In this document: positions 1-8,921 of the stretch, in pieces
Layout of the letters: each line of letters starts with the position of its first letter
Position numbering within the stretch: the stretch's first letter is position 1
Translations under genes and position numbers: made by a program
DNA from: QHWT01 sp963755695
Lineage (GTDB): Bacteria; Acidobacteriota; Vicinamibacteria; Vicinamibacterales; 2-12-FULL-66-21
Length of the DNA stretch: 64,000 nt
NCBI GenBank assembly: GCA_963755695.1
Contig: CAVWLB010000008.1
Span: 1,426,001-1,490,000 of the forward strand
Direction: 5' to 3'
Notes under the pieces: model-generated
Database searches by the model: none
What the model saw: only the letters and a program-made list of their open reading frames with translations
What the model was told of the DNA's origin: nothing

Positions 1-2142
1 GAGCGCGCGCTCCGCGTGCACCCGCCGCGTCATCTCGGATCCGACCACGAACACGACGCCCGAGACCATCGGCGCGAGGATGACGGCGTCGGTGACGGCG
101 AGCACCGGCGGCGTGTCGATGATGACCCAGTCGAACGGCCCGGTGCTGCAGGTTCGCGAGGAAGCTGTTCATCCGCTCGGACGACGAGCAGCTCGGACGG
201 GTTGGGCGGCGTCCGGCCGGCGGTGATCACCAGCAGGTTCGGCTCGCTCGTGCGCTGAACCGCCTCGCGCACGCGCGCCTGGCCGACCAGCAGGTGCGAC
301 AGGCCGATCTCGTTCTGCAGGCCCGAGCGTCTTGTGCAGGCCCGGCCGCCGCATGTCGGCGTCGATCAGCAGCACGCGCGAGCCGCCGAGCGCCAGCGCC
401 ATCGCGAGGTTGCACGCCGTCGTGGTCTTGCCTTCGAGCGGCTGGCTGCTGGTGACGGCGATGATGCGCGTCGTGCTCGCGCGCCGCTGGTGAAGACCAG
501 CGACGTGCGCAGCGAGCGGAACGCTTCGCCGAAATCGTGCGGCACGGTCTCGGTCAGCACCGGCACGCGGTCGCCGCGCACCGCCGGCACCAGGCCGAGC
601 AGCGGCAGCCTCAGCCGCGCGCGTGATGTCTTCCGGCGTCTTGACCGTGTCGTCGAGGTACTCGATTCCGAACGCCAGGCCGAGCGCGATCGTCAGCCCG
701 GCCAGGATCGCGGTGATCCAGTCGCGGCGCGGGTTGGGCGACGATCGGGAACGTCGGGCACCTCGGCGCGATCCATCACCTGCACGTTGTTCGCGCGGCT
801 GTTGGCGACGACGGCGAGCTCCTTCTGCTGCGTGAGCAGCGACTGGTAGACCTGCCGATCGCTGTCCGCCTTGCGCTGCAGGAGCTTGTAGTCGCCGCTC
901 TTGCGATCGAGGTCCATCGACGCCGCCCTTCTGCTCTTCGAGCTGCGCCGAAAAGCTGCGCTCCTGTGCGAGCGCCGCGCTGTAATCGTTCTTGATCGAT
1001 TCGAGCACTTTCGTCCGCTCGGCGACCAGGCGCCGCTTCGCATTCTCGATCTGCCCGGTGACCTCGACCATGCGTGGATGTTCGGGTCCGTAGCGGCCCG
1101 CGTAGCTTGCCTTCTGCGCGATCAGCGTGCTCAGTGCGTTCTTCGCCTCCACCACTCCGCTATTGGTCCCGACCACCGGAAAGTTGTCGACCGTATCGCT
1201 CGCAGGATCGGCGATCCGGAGCTGATTGAAGATCGCTTCCTTGCTCAAGCGGTCGTTACGGGAGGTCGTCACCTTTTCGTTCAGCTGGTTCAGTCGCGAC
1301 ACGACGATGTTCTGACGATCTTCCAGCGAGAGCGCGTTGTTACGCTCGCGGTACTCGGTCAGCGCCCCTTCACTCGCTGCCAGCTGCTGTTCCTGGCGCT
1401 TGAGCTCTTCACCGAGCCACTTCAAGGTCTTCTCGGTATTCTGAAGACGCAGGTCGATGTTCTGCTGCGTATATTCGTCCGCGACGGTGTTGGCGGCCAG
1501 TGCCGCGAACTTCGGATCGCTGTGCGAGTAAACGATCTTCACCAGGCGGCTGTTTGGCTCGGGTCGAATCGAAAGGCCGCCGAGAAAGGCGGTGATCAGG
1601 CCTGCCTCCTGCGCGGATTCGTCGGGCGCCGGAGGCGCGGCAGGAGTATTGGCGGACCTCGTGATCAAGCGGCGCAGCCAGGCGCTGGCCGCCGCCCGCG
1701 CTTGCCGGGCGAGTGACAGCGGATCGTGCGGCGGCGGCGCGCTGCCGTTGAAGAGCGGGCTCTTTTGCAGATCCAGCGTCCGCACCACCCGACGTGCCAG
1801 GCCGCGGCTCTGGAGGATGCTGTATTGCGTCTGATAGTAAGGGCCGGACTCTTGCCAGAACGCCGGGTCGTTCGCGTTCAAGGTGCCCACCTGCGTCGTC
1901 CGTTCGTCCTGAATCTGCACGCGGGACCAGGCTTCGTAGACCGGGATGGTGGAGTAGGTCTGCACCATCATTGCGGTCACGACGAGCAGGAACGCCGTCG
2001 CCGCAAGCCGGCGATGTTTGAAGACCGCATTGAGACGATCGAGAACGTGCGTCGACTGCGGCGTCGAGCTGGGAAGTGGCAACGCGCCTGGAGGGGACAC
2101 CTCGACGGGTGCCTGCGCGCGAACTTCCTGGGTGTCGAACAT
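1..2142 (-). CDS. Wzc/GumC-type chain-length determinant tyrosine autokinase (partial, frameshifted)
   Basis: Inner-membrane polysaccharide co-polymerase with a cytoplasmic BY-kinase domain, controlling exopolysaccharide export and chain length. I start it at ATG 2142 (MFDTQEV), 8 nt after the upstream stop. Seen in order: N-terminal transmembrane helix near residues 37-55, Wzz periplasmic part with long coiled-coil (QQLAASEGALTEYRERNN region), second TM (ITAILAGLTIALGLAFGI), then the kinase Walker A (SSQPLEGKTTT) and Walker A' (VLLIDADMRRPG). The gene runs off the left edge. Downstream of about position 930 the frame changes repeatedly (near 925, 740, 620, 490, 325 and 150), yet every segment still reads as kinase sequence. 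I infer sequencing indels, not decay. Confidence 0.85.
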
Positions 2143-2150
2143 CAAGAGAA

Positions 2151-2678
2151 TTAGCGCTTGGCGCTGACCGGGGGCGCCACCGGTGCGAGAGCCGTCACGC
2201 CGAGGCCCGCCGCGGCCGCCGTCGCCGCAGCCGCCGCGTTTTCGAAGAAGCCGGCAAACCACGGTACATGCGCGCTGAGGCGCACGAAGGTCGCCACGGT
2301 CTCGCCCGCTGCGATCGTGAAGGCGTCACCGACGGCCAGCACCTTGCCGCTCTCGCTCACGAGCTCGACGATGTAGGTTCCCTCTTCGATGTGCGTGAAC
2401 GTGAACTGGCCGGTGCCATTGGCGACGCTTTCCGCCACGATGCGGCCGCTGGCCGCATTCCGCAGCCGTAGCCTGGCCTCGGGAATCGGCGTGTGGTCCG
2501 CGTTCCAAGCGGTCCCCTGAATGGCTGTCGAACGCGCCAGGCGGGCGGTAAATACGGCGCGCGGCGTCTCAGGCTGCCAAGCCGACGCCGCTGGGGCTGC
2601 GATGGCCACGGCTGCCAGGCACGCAGCCAGCACGCTCAACCGCGCGAGTCGGCGCGTCAAGGGGTTCTCGTACTTCAC
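2151..2678 (-). CDS. Secreted protein with carboxypeptidase-regulatory-like (Ig-fold) domain
   Basis: 175 aa from a GTG start at 2678. Residues 1-33 form a signal peptide (RRLARLSVLAACLAAVAIA, then ASA cleavage). Residues about 50-115 read like a CarboxypepD_reg-like beta-sandwich: IQGTAWNADHTPIPEARLRL, then GQFTFTHIEEGTYIVEL. A hydrophobic Ala-rich stretch (ENAAAAATAAAAGLGVTALA) near residues 145-165 could be a C-terminal anchor. It ends 8 nt before the polysaccharide kinase gene and is probably co-transcribed with it, so an envelope or polysaccharide-export role is plausible. No catalytic motif is seen; exact function unknown. Confidence 0.7.
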   Translation of the reverse strand: MKYENPLTRRLARLSVLAACLAAVAIAAPAASAWQPETPRAVFTARLARSTAIQGTAWNADHTPIPEARLRLRNAASGRIVAESVANGTGQFTFTHIEEGTYIVELVSESGKVLAVGDAFTIAAGETVATFVRLSAHVPWFAGFFENAAAAATAAAAGLGVTALAPVAPPVSAKR

Positions 2679-2876
2679 GCGTGTTCACCCTATCGGTGCC
2701 GTGAAATTGCAGGCGTAGTATATGGACGGAAACGTGGGACTTAATCACGGATCGTACCATACGCAATGCAGGGAAACTGCTCCAAAATGGTGCGTTCGTG
2801 TCGCGGTCCGGAGCATTCCGATTGCGATTTTGTAATCCGTCAATAACGAGTCCTTGGGACCCGAGATCCGAGATCG

Positions 2877-3644
2877 ATGAGCGAAGGCTGGCAGGGGTGG
2901 GATGAATACGCGCCGTTCTACGATTGGGAGAACGCCCGAACGGTCGCCCGACGAGACCTCGCGTTCTGGAAGTCGCTGGCCGCCAAACAGGCGGGCCTCG
3001 CGCTCGAGCTCGGCTGTGGCACTGGCCGCCTCGCCTTACCCCTCCTGAAATCAGGGGCACGGCTCGTCGGGATCGATCGCTCGCAGGCCATGCTCGATCG
3101 CGCCCAACGGAAGGCGCACCGCGCCGGACTGGCCGGTCGTGCCCGCTTCGTCCGCGGCGACATCCGCAGGCTCCCGTTTCGTGCGCGGCCCGGCTTCAGC
3201 CTGGTGCTCGCGCCTTACGGGATGCTGCAGTCGCTGACCCGCGAACGCGACCTCGTCGAAACCCTCGATTCGGTCGCGCGCGTGCTTCGTCGTGGCGGCG
3301 TGTTCGGGATCGATCTCGTTCCCGACCTGCCTCGCTGGTCGGAATACAACCGCAAGGTCACCTTGTCGGGTTCGCGAGGCGGGCGGACCCATCTGACGCT
3401 GCGCGAAACCGTTCGCCAGGATCGCAAGCGCCGGTTGACGTTGTTCGATCAGGAGTACACCGAGCGGCGCGGGGGCGCGGAGCGTGTGCATCGCTTCGCG
3501 CTGACGTTTCGAACCCTGTCGGTTCCGGCGATGCGCCGACGGCTGGAAGCAGCCGGGTTTCGCGTGCGCGCGGTACTTGGCGATTACCACGGTGGCCCGT
3601 GGCATCCGCACGCCGACGCGTGGGTTATGCTGGCAACCAAGTGA
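2877..3644 (+). CDS. Class I SAM-dependent methyltransferase
   Basis: 255 aa from ATG 2877. Rossmann SAM-binding motif I is LELGCGTGRLALPL near residues 43-56, followed by the acidic loop VGIDRSQAML and motif II-like RARFVRGDIRRLPF. The N-terminus (YAPFYDWENA) resembles the methyltransferase_25/11 class acting on small molecules. Substrate cannot be read from sequence. It is divergent from the secreted protein at 2678 and separated from the lasso operon downstream by a strong hairpin with a T-run (3661-3710), so I infer it is an independent unit, although proximity makes a tailoring role possible. Confidence 0.8.
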   Translation: MSEGWQGWDEYAPFYDWENARTVARRDLAFWKSLAAKQAGLALELGCGTGRLALPLLKSGARLVGIDRSQAMLDRAQRKAHRAGLAGRARFVRGDIRRLPFRARPGFSLVLAPYGMLQSLTRERDLVETLDSVARVLRRGGVFGIDLVPDLPRWSEYNRKVTLSGSRGGRTHLTLRETVRQDRKRRLTLFDQEYTERRGGAERVHRFALTFRTLSVPAMRRRLEAAGFRVRAVLGDYHGGPWHPHADAWVMLATK

Positions 3645-3645
3645 A

Positions 3646-3712
3646 AATCGGAAGGCGGGAGACGGAAGGCGGAAGGACTTCCTTCTTCAGACTTCCGCCT
3701 TCCGCCTTTTAC
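3646..3712 (+). terminator. Heptad-repeat hairpin, likely intrinsic terminator
   Basis: The stretch is built of degenerate 7-nt units (GGAAGGC type). Arm 3661-3675 (gacggaaggcggaag) pairs with 3692-3706 (cttccgccttccgcc) with one mismatch, and TTTT follows at 3707-3710. This fits a Rho-independent terminator after the methyltransferase gene, immediately before the lasso operon. Confidence 0.65.
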
Positions 3713-3716
3713 CAAC

Positions 3717-3980
3717 ATGCATCGCCTCAGTCCTGACGTGGTCTTTCGCGATCTCGAAGGAGAAGCCGTCCTTCTCGACCTGTCGAGCGGGCGCTACTTC
3801 GGATTGAACGCGGTGGGTACGCGGATCTGGACGCTGCTCGACGCGGGGACGCCGGTCGAACGGATCGTTCAGACGATCGCCGAGGAATATGACGCCGACG
3901 CCGCGCAGATCGGTCGCGACGTCAAGGCGCTCATCGACGAACTCGCGTCCCGCGGATTGATCGTTCGCGGTCCGGTATGA
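3717..3980 (+). CDS. PqqD-family RiPP recognition element (lasso B1 protein)
   Basis: 87 aa, the normal size of a discrete PqqD/RRE protein. The winged-helix pattern is clear: VVFRDLEGEAVLLDL, SGRYFGLNAVGTRIWTLL, then VERIVQTIAEEYD and DVKALIDELASRGLI. Such proteins bind the leader peptide of a ribosomal precursor and deliver it to the maturase. Its stop overlaps the start of the cyclase gene (ATGA at 3977-3980), so the two are translationally coupled. With the precursor at 5833 carrying a lasso-type leader, I infer this is the B1 component. The fused or separate B2 peptidase that normally accompanies it is not present. Confidence 0.88.
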   Translation: MHRLSPDVVFRDLEGEAVLLDLSSGRYFGLNAVGTRIWTLLDAGTPVERIVQTIAEEYDADAAQIGRDVKALIDELASRGLIVRGPV

Positions 3981-5836
3981 GCGCGATCGCAGCGGTGTTC
4001 GCAGCCGCCGGGCACGATCACCTCGACCAGGTGACGAGGATGCTCGAAGGGGCGGAGCATCGCGCGCCCGGGAAGCCGGAGACCTGGCACATCGGTCCTG
4101 CCGTTCTCGGCGTTCGCCAGCGGCGGCCATCGGATTCGCCGTCGCTCGTCCGGTCGCCCGGCGGATTTGCGATCGTCTTCGATGGTCGGCTGGACAATCA
4201 GGACGAGTTGATCGCTGCTCTTGGTACACCGACGGGCGCGAGCGATGCCGCTCTCGTCCTTGCCGCGTACGAGCGGTGGCTCGAGAAGGCGCCGCCACTC
4301 TTGCTCGGCGACTTCGCGTTCGCGATCTGGGATCCGGTGCATCAGCGGCTGTTCTGCGCGAGAGACGTGTTCGGCCAGCGTCCGCTCTTTTATGGGCAAG
4401 GCGGTCACACCGTGGTCCTGGCGTCGGAGCCGCAGCAGGTCCTCAGCCATCCCGACATTCCGCAGGCCATCAACGAGGGCGTGGTCGCCGAACATCTCGC
4501 GGGTACGCGCGTCACGGTCGAAGAGACACCGTGGCTGGGCGTAAAGCGATTGCCGCCGGCGCACCTGCTGCTCGTGTCGGGGGCGGGCACCCGCATCTGC
4601 CGCTACTGGGACTTCGATCCAGACGCGCGCGTCGAATATGCCCGAGCCGAAGCGTACGCGGAACAGTTTGCCGATCTCTTCGAAGCGGCGGTGACGTGCC
4701 GGGTACGCGACGCGGCGCGGGGCGTCGGGGTCTTTCTGAGCGGCGGGGTGGATTCGTCGACCGTAGCGGCAGTTGCCGGGCGACTGCACCGGGCAGGGAA
4801 GTCCGCGCCGGTGCACGCGTTCTCGCTGACCTACCCCAATGCACCGTGTGACGAAACGTCGTACATCGACGCCCTGGTGAATCGTTGGGAGCTGGCCTCG
4901 ACGCGACTCGACGCCGTCGCAGCCACTCGTCGTCATGTCGAGAGAGAGATCGCGAGGTATCGCGATCTGCCTGCGTTTCCAACTGGATCGTCGCTCGATC
5001 CCTTGCGTGTGCGTGCGGCGGAGCATGTCGACGTCGTGCTGACGGGTTACGGCGGCGACGAGTGGTTCACCAGCAGCCGGCCGCTGCACATCGCGGATCT
5101 CGTTCGCGAGAGACGGGTGCTGTCAGCGGCCGCTCGGTGGTGCTCCGATACTCGTCAGCGATCCTGGCCTTCACGACTGGCGTTTACCCGGTCCGTGGCC
5201 GCACCGCTGATTCCCTCCGCGGTCAAGCCAGTCGCGCGCTTCATCGCGGGTACGCCTCCGCCGGTGTTCGAATGGATTCGGCCGGAGTTTGCGATCCGAA
5301 CCGCGTTACGCGATCGTCTGCGCCGGCCGGTGTGCACCGACTTCCGAACGTACGTGCAACGCGATATTCATGCCGTGACGAGCGGCGCGATGCAGCTGAT
5401 TGGTGACGAGCTCGAGGACCGCGCCGCCGCGTGCGCTGGCATCCAGCAGCGGCAGCCGTTCAACGATCGGCGGGTGGCCGAGTTCGGTTTCGCGTTGCCG
5501 GACTCGCAGCGGTGGGACGGCCGGGAGACCAAGGTCGTGATTCGTCGAGCCTTCGACGGCGATTTACCGGACCGAGTGCGGCGACGCCCGGACAAGGCGG
5601 AGTTCTCATCGACGTTCGTGGAGGCGCTCGAGCCGTTGGGCGGCCGCACGCTGTTCGAGGATCTTCGGAGCGCGCGCGCCGGGTGGGTCGACAGCTCGAT
5701 GGCACTCTCGCAGTACGATCGCCTCATCAACCTTTACAGGGGCGGTAATGAGGCGTACATTGCCTTCACCGGATCGGTTTGGGCCGTGGCGGCCGTCGAG
5801 CTCTGGCTGCGGCACCTCGAAGGAGTGACGGCGTGA
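3977..5836 (+). CDS. Asparagine-synthetase-like lasso peptide cyclase (C protein)
   Basis: 619 aa. N-terminal class II glutamine amidotransferase-like domain (residues 1 to about 200) and C-terminal AsnB ATP-pyrophosphatase domain with the PP-loop LSGGVDSST near residue 254. Residue 2 is Ser (MSAIAAVF) where true glutaminases need Cys2, so ammonia production is not expected; loss of Cys2 is usual in lasso cyclases, which adenylate an Asp/Glu side chain and close a macrolactam with the core N-terminus. Coupled by ATGA to the RRE gene and by GTGA (5833-5836) to the precursor gene. A housekeeping asparagine synthetase is less likely given the missing Cys2 and the neighbours. Confidence 0.88.
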   Translation: MSAIAAVFAAAGHDHLDQVTRMLEGAEHRAPGKPETWHIGPAVLGVRQRRPSDSPSLVRSPGGFAIVFDGRLDNQDELIAALGTPTGASDAALVLAAYERWLEKAPPLLLGDFAFAIWDPVHQRLFCARDVFGQRPLFYGQGGHTVVLASEPQQVLSHPDIPQAINEGVVAEHLAGTRVTVEETPWLGVKRLPPAHLLLVSGAGTRICRYWDFDPDARVEYARAEAYAEQFADLFEAAVTCRVRDAARGVGVFLSGGVDSSTVAAVAGRLHRAGKSAPVHAFSLTYPNAPCDETSYIDALVNRWELASTRLDAVAATRRHVEREIARYRDLPAFPTGSSLDPLRVRAAEHVDVVLTGYGGDEWFTSSRPLHIADLVRERRVLSAAARWCSDTRQRSWPSRLAFTRSVAAPLIPSAVKPVARFIAGTPPPVFEWIRPEFAIRTALRDRLRRPVCTDFRTYVQRDIHAVTSGAMQLIGDELEDRAAACAGIQQRQPFNDRRVAEFGFALPDSQRWDGRETKVVIRRAFDGDLPDRVRRRPDKAEFSSTFVEALEPLGGRTLFEDLRSARAGWVDSSMALSQYDRLINLYRGGNEAYIAFTGSVWAVAAVELWLRHLEGVTA

Positions 5837-6006
5837 CCGAGCGAAACAGGCCGCGGGCAGTTGACGAGGATCGACCGGAGCAGCGCGGCGCGCGCAAGCG
5901 GTACGAGACGCCTCGCCTCACCGACTACGGTCGAATCAGCAAGCTCACCCAGAGTGGCGGCATCACGACCAAGGACCAAGGGAACATGGAGCGGCAAGGA
6001 ACATGA
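5833..6006 (+). CDS. Putative lasso peptide precursor
   Basis: 57 aa from GTG 5833, overlapping the cyclase stop. The leader carries the conserved YxxPxL block (Y24, P27, L29), then G33 and the L38-T39 pair that marks the leader end in lasso precursors. With Thr at the -2 position, cleavage would fall after Q40 and give the 17-residue core SGGITTKDQGNMERQGT. Asp at core position 8 can close an 8-residue ring with the N-terminal Ser. The C-terminal residue is Thr. The leader block and the gene order are observed; core boundaries and ring size are inference by analogy with characterised lasso peptides. Confidence 0.82.
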   Translation: MTERNRPRAVDEDRPEQRGARKRYETPRLTDYGRISKLTQSGGITTKDQGNMERQGT

Positions 6007-6029
6007 CCTCCTCCGCGCTCCGATAGGCG

Positions 6030-7019
6030 ATGCGCCCTCGCCTGCGCACCTACCGATTCTGCGGAGAGACGATCGCCAGCACAGTCGATCTTCCGCTTCT
6101 CCAACGGAGCGACAGGTTCGATACCGCGTGCACGATTGAACGGGATTCAACCGGCAGTCTTCAGACCGTCGAGCGCGAATGGTTCCACCATTGGCGCCTC
6201 GGACGGCAGGCACCGTGGCTCTCCTTCGCCCGGACCGACGACGGCTACCTGCTTCGATTTCGCCAGCTCGCCGACTTTTTCATCAGCCGTGACGGCGCGT
6301 ACATCCGCGCCTCTCCGTCACGGGAGCTTCCAGTCGACACGCTGCGTCACCTGCTGCTGGATCAGGTGCTACCGCTCGCGCTCAGCCGTCGCGGGCGGTT
6401 GCTGCTGCACGCCAGCGCCATGCACGTCCCCGGCGTGGGCGCGCTGGCCTTTGCCGGTCCGACCGGCCGTGGAAAATCGACGCTGGCGGCGGCCCTGGCG
6501 TCGCAGGGCGGCCGCATCCTTTCTGACGACTGCGTGGCCATCGATCGCCAGGCGGGAGTCCTGCAGGTGCTTCCGGCATATCCGGGTCTCAGGCTGTGGC
6601 TCGACGGCCCGTCGCGTCCGTTGCCGCGGGGGACCATCGCCAGCCGCGTCGCGCACTACACCAGCAAGCGTCGGGTGAACGGGGGCGTCCTGCAGTTCCG
6701 GCATCAGCCGAGCCCGCTGCGCGCCTTGTTCCTCGTGTCGGAACGCGCCGACATGGGACCGACCGTGGCTTTTCGTCGCTGTCGCGCCGCGGCGAGACTG
6801 ATGGGGCTCGTGAGGCACGCGTATCTGCTCGACATCGAGGATCGCGATCAACTCGTGCGCGCGTTCGACGGCCTCTCGTCAATCGCGACGTCCGTGCCCG
6901 TCCTGCGATTGCGAGTGCGTCACGGCCACCGCCGGCTCGGTCGCGTCGCGGGTGCCATCCGCGCGTATGCCCAGAACCTCGAGCCTCGCCCCTCGGTTCT
7001 CGCCCCTGGCACCGCGTGA
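6030..7019 (+). CDS. HprK-like kinase of lasso cluster
   Basis: 329 aa from ATG 6030, 23 nt after the precursor. Walker A GPTGRGKST near residues 143-151 and the following acidic ILSDDCVAID match the HPr kinase/PEPCK-like fold. Homologues in some lasso clusters (paeninodin type) phosphorylate the C-terminal Ser of the precursor; here the precursor ends in Thr, so C-terminal phosphorylation is possible but untested. No HPr or PTS gene lies nearby, arguing against a carbon-control HprK. The stop overlaps the GTG of the methyltransferase (7016-7019), so the operon continues. Confidence 0.82.
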   Translation: MRPRLRTYRFCGETIASTVDLPLLQRSDRFDTACTIERDSTGSLQTVEREWFHHWRLGRQAPWLSFARTDDGYLLRFRQLADFFISRDGAYIRASPSRELPVDTLRHLLLDQVLPLALSRRGRLLLHASAMHVPGVGALAFAGPTGRGKSTLAAALASQGGRILSDDCVAIDRQAGVLQVLPAYPGLRLWLDGPSRPLPRGTIASRVAHYTSKRRVNGGVLQFRHQPSPLRALFLVSERADMGPTVAFRRCRAAARLMGLVRHAYLLDIEDRDQLVRAFDGLSSIATSVPVLRLRVRHGHRRLGRVAGAIRAYAQNLEPRPSVLAPGTA

Positions 7020-7975
7020 CCTACGACCTGATCGCGTACTCGAAGATGCTCGCCGACAGCGTGCGCATCCGCGCCTATGCCGATGCGCTGCGCGAGAGCG
7101 TCCGCAGGGACTCCGTGGTCCTCGACATTGGCACCGGGCCGGGAATCTTTGCCTTGCTGGCGTGCCGTGCCGGCGCCGCCCGCGTGTATGCCATCGAACC
7201 GGATCCAATCATCGGTCTCGCCCGCACCCTCGCGAACGCGAACGGCTGTGGCGATCGCATCACGTTCATCGAGGGTCCGTCGCGGACGATCGATCTCCCC
7301 GAGCGCGCGGATGTCGTGGTCGCGGACATCCGGGGGCAACTACCTCTTCGCGCGGACGCGGTTGCGGTGCTGATCGATGCGCGCGATCGTCACCTGCGGC
7401 AGGGCGGGACGCTGATTCCGGTGAGCGACACGATCTGCGGCGCAGTCGTGGAGGCGCCTCGAACCTATGGCGCCGCGATCGCGGGCTGGGACGGCACCTC
7501 ACTCGGGCTCGACTTCGCGCCGGCACGCGATGTCGCCACGCACGCGCTCTGGCGAATGGCGTCTGACGACGGCCGGCTTCTGAGCGCTCCTGCACAATGG
7601 GCGGCGCTCGACTATCGAGTGATCCAGTCGGCCAGCGTTCGTGCGCCACTCGAATGGGAAATCTCTGAAGGCGGGATCAGCCACGGCGTGATGTTGTGGT
7701 TCGACGCGCGGCTGTCGGCGAATGTGTCGCTTTCCACCGGTCCAGTGGGTCCGGCCCTGGTTTATGGACGAGTGCTGCTGCCATGGCCGATGCCGGTACC
7801 CTGCGACCGGGGAACCCGCGTCGACGTCGCGCTGCGCGCCGACTTCGTCAACGATGATTACATCTGGACCTGGCAAACCACGATCGCGCCGCGCGACGGA
7901 GCGCCGACTCATTTCCGTCAGTCGACGCTGACCTCGGCGCTCCTGTCCAAGGCGCAGCTCAAAGGCGCGGGGTGA
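7016..7975 (+). CDS. PRMT-like class I methyltransferase in lasso operon
   Basis: About 319 aa from GTG 7016 (the open frame extends upstream, but inside the kinase gene). Residues 5-60 follow the protein arginine methyltransferase pattern: an N-terminal YxxxxMLxDxxR helix (AYSKMLADSVRIRAY), motif I VLDIGTGPGIFALLA, post-I YAIEPD. The segment ADIRGQLPLRADAVAVLIDA aligns with the PRMT double-E loop, but the two catalytic Glu are not both kept. The C-terminal half is beta-rich as in PRMTs. Fused to the operon by a 4-nt overlap with the kinase. A role in modifying the lasso peptide is inference; the target could be the core Arg14, an acidic side chain, or the C-terminus. Confidence 0.75.
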   Translation: MTYDLIAYSKMLADSVRIRAYADALRESVRRDSVVLDIGTGPGIFALLACRAGAARVYAIEPDPIIGLARTLANANGCGDRITFIEGPSRTIDLPERADVVVADIRGQLPLRADAVAVLIDARDRHLRQGGTLIPVSDTICGAVVEAPRTYGAAIAGWDGTSLGLDFAPARDVATHALWRMASDDGRLLSAPAQWAALDYRVIQSASVRAPLEWEISEGGISHGVMLWFDARLSANVSLSTGPVGPALVYGRVLLPWPMPVPCDRGTRVDVALRADFVNDDYIWTWQTTIAPRDGAPTHFRQSTLTSALLSKAQLKGAG

Positions 7976-7980
7976 GTCGA

Positions 7981-8010
7981 TTGTCCGGCCGCGCGGGCGC
8001 ATGGTAGGAT
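7981..8010 (+). promoter_or_regulatory. Sigma-70-like promoter upstream of yebC
   Basis: TTGTCC (7981-7986) and TAGGAT (8005-8010) are separated by 18 nt and lie 50 nt before the yebC ATG. It would drive yebC-ruvC-ruvA-ruvB. Confidence 0.45.
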
Positions 8011-8059
8011 GGACGGTCATTTTTCTTCGGAAATCACGAAGTTTCCCGGGAGTTTTGCC

Positions 8060-8810
8060 ATGTCCGGCCATTCCAAATGGCACACCATCAAGCACAAAAA
8101 GGGGGCGGCCGACGCCAAGCGCGGCAAGATTTTCACGCGCATCATCAAGGAGCTCACCGTCGCCGCCCGTAACGGCGGCGGCGATATCGAAAGTAACCCG
8201 CGGCTGCGCACGATTGTCGCGGAAGCCAAGTCGGTCAACATGCCGGCCGACAACATCAAGCGCGCGATCCAGCGTGGCACTGGCGAACTGCCGGGCGTGT
8301 CTGTACGAGGAGATCACCTACGAGGGTTACGGTCCCGGCGGCGTGGCCATCATGATCGAGGTTCTGACCGACAACAAGAACCGCACGGTCGGCGAGATGC
8401 GCCACACACTGTCGAAGCACGGCGGGAACCTGGGTGAAGCCAACAGCGTCGCCTGGATGTTCGAGAAAAAGGGCTACATCGTCGTCGAAAAGAGCAAGGC
8501 TGATGAAGAGAAGCTGCTCGCGGCGGCAATCGACGCCGGCGCCGACGACATGAAAGACGATGAGGACAACTGGGAGATCGTTTCGTCGCCGGAGGTGTTT
8601 CCGGCGGTGCACGAGGCGGTCAAGGGGCTGGGCATCGAGCCGGCGGCCGCCGAAATTGCGATGCTGCCGCAGAACTACGTCAAGCTCGAAGGCAAGGCCG
8701 CCCAGCAGATGGTCAAGCTGATGGAACTCCTCGAGGAGCACGACGACACCAAGAAGGTGTGGACCAACGCCGATATTGAGGAGAAGGAGATCGAGGCCTC
8801 ATTGGCGTGA
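8060..8810 (+). CDS. yebC: YebC/PmpR-family protein (frameshifted)
   Basis: Widely conserved TACO1/YebC protein, a DNA-binding regulator or translation factor helping ribosomes through proline-rich stretches. The start MSGHSKWHTIKHKKGAADAK is the family signature. The frame changes near 8302: the text reads GVS then needs YEEITYEGYGPGGVAIMIEVL in the next frame, restored by removing one T from gtgtctgtac. The rest (NKNRTVGEMRHTLSKHGGNLGE) is intact to the stop at 8810, giving about 250 aa, normal for the family. As the gene is normally conserved and all of it reads well, I treat the shift as a sequencing insertion. First gene of the ruv operon, a common arrangement. Confidence 0.9.
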
Positions 8811-8921
8811 CAGTCCGATTGCGCAGCCCGCGAGCACGCGCGGCGTGCGAGCCACACGATCCGCCTTCGCCGCTTCGCGGCTTCGGCGGACAAGGCGGAG
8901 CGAAGTAGGTCCCCGGAAAGT

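Noticed and set aside
6596..7015. N-terminal extension of the PRMT-like protein
   Set aside because: Overlaps the kinase gene over its full length; Arg-rich shadow sequence.
8060..8810. yebC as a pseudogene
   Set aside because: One inserted base explains the break and both halves are fully conserved; sequencing error is the simpler reading.
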